From: CAYZUC01 sp964481705
Lineage (GTDB): Bacteria; Bacillota; Clostridia; Lachnospirales; Lachnospiraceae
Length of the DNA stretch: 7,971 nucleotides
Reading direction: 5' to 3'
NCBI GenBank assembly: GCA_964481705.1
Contig: CAYZUC010000117.1
Location: forward strand, 1-7,971
Below are positions 6,860-7,971 of this stretch, in pieces. The notes beneath the pieces were generated by a model. It saw nothing but the letters and a program-made list of their open reading frames with translations, did not search any database and was not told where the DNA came from. Each line of letters starts with the position of its first letter. Within the stretch, counting starts at the first letter, position 1. The translations under genes were made by a program, and so were the position numbers.

Positions 6860-7846
6860 ATGAAAGAAATAGTAATCTCAAAGAAAGAAGAGGGTCAGAG
6901 TCTACATAAGGTATTGTGCCGTGTTTTACCCGAAGCAGGTAGTGGCTTTCTATACAAAATGCTCCGTAAAAAAAACATTACTCTGAACGATAAAAAGGCT
7001 GATGGAAAAGAAATACTAAAAGTCGGAGACAGCATCAAAATCTATTTTGCTGACGAAACAGTAAAGAAATTTATGGGGAGTAAAAATGCTTCCGAACGGT
7101 TAAATGGTGCCAAGGGTAGGGTAGATGTTCTGTACGAAAATCAGGATGTACTGATTATCAATAAGCCATCCGGTATTCTTTCACAAAAATCACAGGAATC
7201 GGATGTATCCATAAATGAAGAAATGATTCAGTATCTGATTAATCAGGGAGCGCTTACCAAAGAGGATTTGGAGATTTATCGTCCCTCCATTTGCAATCGG
7301 CTTGACCGAAATACAAGTGGAATCATAATATGCGGAAAAACAATTAAGGGACTGCAGAATTGGAATCGGCTGCTTCATGACAGAAGCTTTCACAAGTATT
7401 ATCGTTGTATCGTCCTTGGTACAATGAAAGCTGGAGCAAGGATAGAGGGTTTCTTATGGAAGGATGAGAGAAATAATAAGGTAGAGATACGAAAGAGTCC
7501 GAAAGAGGGAGCACTCGAGATTGTTACGGAGTACACTCCATTACAATGGTTCGAATTACAAGAAGAGGGGATGGACAAGATTTCTTGTACATATTTAGAA
7601 GTATTACTGATAACAGGAAGGTCACATCAGATTCGTGCTCACCTGGCTTCGATTGGACATCCGATTCTGGGTGATGGCAAGTATGGAAATACTCATGTGA
7701 ATAAAATGATTGATAAACGTTACGGAGTCAATTCTCAAATGCTTCATGCATATCGAATTGAGAGTGATGAATTGCCGGAGAGCGTTACAGCACCGTTACC
7801 GAAAAGCTTTGAACAACTATTAGGGTCAAATAGCAGGGTAAATTAG
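6860..7846 (+). CDS. RluA-family pseudouridine synthase (RluC/RluD-like, with S4 domain)
   Basis: Converts uridines of RNA, most likely 23S rRNA, to pseudouridine. The product is 328 residues, normal for RluC/RluD-type enzymes. The N-terminal S4 RNA-binding domain spans about residues 12-63 (FLYKMLRKKNITLN and a DGKEIL turn). The catalytic domain has INKPSGILSQ, the family signature RLDRNTSG with catalytic Asp D149, KYYRCIV, and the late ITGRSHQIRAHLASIGHPILGD block (H256, R259). RLDRNTSG separates it from the RsuA-type enzyme earlier in the window. The presence of S4 argues for an rRNA target rather than an RluA-like dual tRNA/rRNA enzyme, but the exact position (RluC-type 955/2504/2580 or RluD-type 1911/1915/1917 in E. 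coli numbering) cannot be told from sequence alone. AGGAA at 6851-6855 is 4 bases before the ATG. It follows the membrane protein gene after 18 bases. Confidence 0.91.
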   Translation: MKEIVISKKEEGQSLHKVLCRVLPEAGSGFLYKMLRKKNITLNDKKADGKEILKVGDSIKIYFADETVKKFMGSKNASERLNGAKGRVDVLYENQDVLIINKPSGILSQKSQESDVSINEEMIQYLINQGALTKEDLEIYRPSICNRLDRNTSGIIICGKTIKGLQNWNRLLHDRSFHKYYRCIVLGTMKAGARIEGFLWKDERNNKVEIRKSPKEGALEIVTEYTPLQWFELQEEGMDKISCTYLEVLLITGRSHQIRAHLASIGHPILGDGKYGNTHVNKMIDKRYGVNSQMLHAYRIESDELPESVTAPLPKSFEQLLGSNSRVN

Positions 7847-7971
7847 GGTAACCAGAGAAGCTCACAATACGAAAGCGCAGAAGCAGGAAAACAAACAGAA
7901 AAACGACTAAGAACAGATAAGAAACAAGTAAGAAGAGAAACAAAAAGAGAAACAAGAAAAGAAATAAATAA
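7847..7971 (+). other. A-rich, T-poor tract after the last gene
   Basis: Counting 7851-7971 by hand gives 74 A, 23 G, 17 C and 7 T in 121 bases, far more skewed than the genes before it. It contains GAAACAA three times (7921, 7937, 7949); the last two lie in a 10-base direct repeat AGAGAAACAA (7934-7943 and 7946-7955). No hairpin followed by a T run is seen, so transcription probably does not end here. No start codon with a ribosome binding site is visible. It may be a spacer or leader of the next gene, or a degenerated C-terminal tail (see findings). Confidence 0.6.

Noticed and set aside
1..7971. Search for a defence system, mobile element, CRISPR array, tRNA or rRNA
   Set aside because: No transposase or integrase motifs, no regularly spaced repeats, no tRNA-like cloverleaf and no rRNA sequence were recognised; every gene is accounted for by housekeeping families except one small membrane protein.
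7847..7971. Rho-independent terminator after the last gene
   Set aside because: No GC-rich inverted repeat followed by a T run is present; the tract is almost free of T.

Overview
The window looks like a piece of chromosome from a low-GC Gram-positive bacterium, most likely a clostridium of the Lachnospiraceae type. This rests on the A/T-rich codon use, the GGAG-type ribosome binding sites, the protein families present and their order. The assignment is from recognition only; no database was searched. All seven genes lie on the + strand, are tightly packed, and have no visible terminator between them, so they could form one operon.

Layout: (1) pepD, an M20-family aminoacyl-histidine dipeptidase (67-1512), follows a 66-base leader with a strong GGAGG site. 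(2) An RsmF/NOL1-NOP2-Sun-type rRNA m5C methyltransferase (1512-2873) overlaps pepD by one base. (3) An RsuA-type rRNA pseudouridine synthase (2873-3613) again overlaps by one base. (4) A small HAD-superfamily phosphatase of the beta-phosphoglucomutase-like group (3629-4294). (5) A YgiQ-family radical SAM protein (4307-6217). (6) A two-helix membrane protein of unknown function (6260-6841). (7) An RluA-family pseudouridine synthase with an S4 domain (6860-7846). The last 125 bases are a very A-rich, T-poor tract with short repeats and no supported gene.

Three of the seven proteins modify ribosomal RNA by clear family membership. The theme is therefore ribosome maturation, accompanied by a peptide-salvage enzyme and three proteins (HAD, YgiQ, membrane protein) whose roles are open. 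The one-base stop/start overlaps between the first three genes imply translational coupling.

This is mostly a housekeeping region. I found no mobile element, CRISPR array, RNA gene or defence system. The most interesting points are the uncharacterised YgiQ protein with a second cysteine cluster, the unknown membrane protein, a run of five genes in the same reading frame separated mainly by TAG stops, and the compositionally odd, open-framed tract after the last gene.
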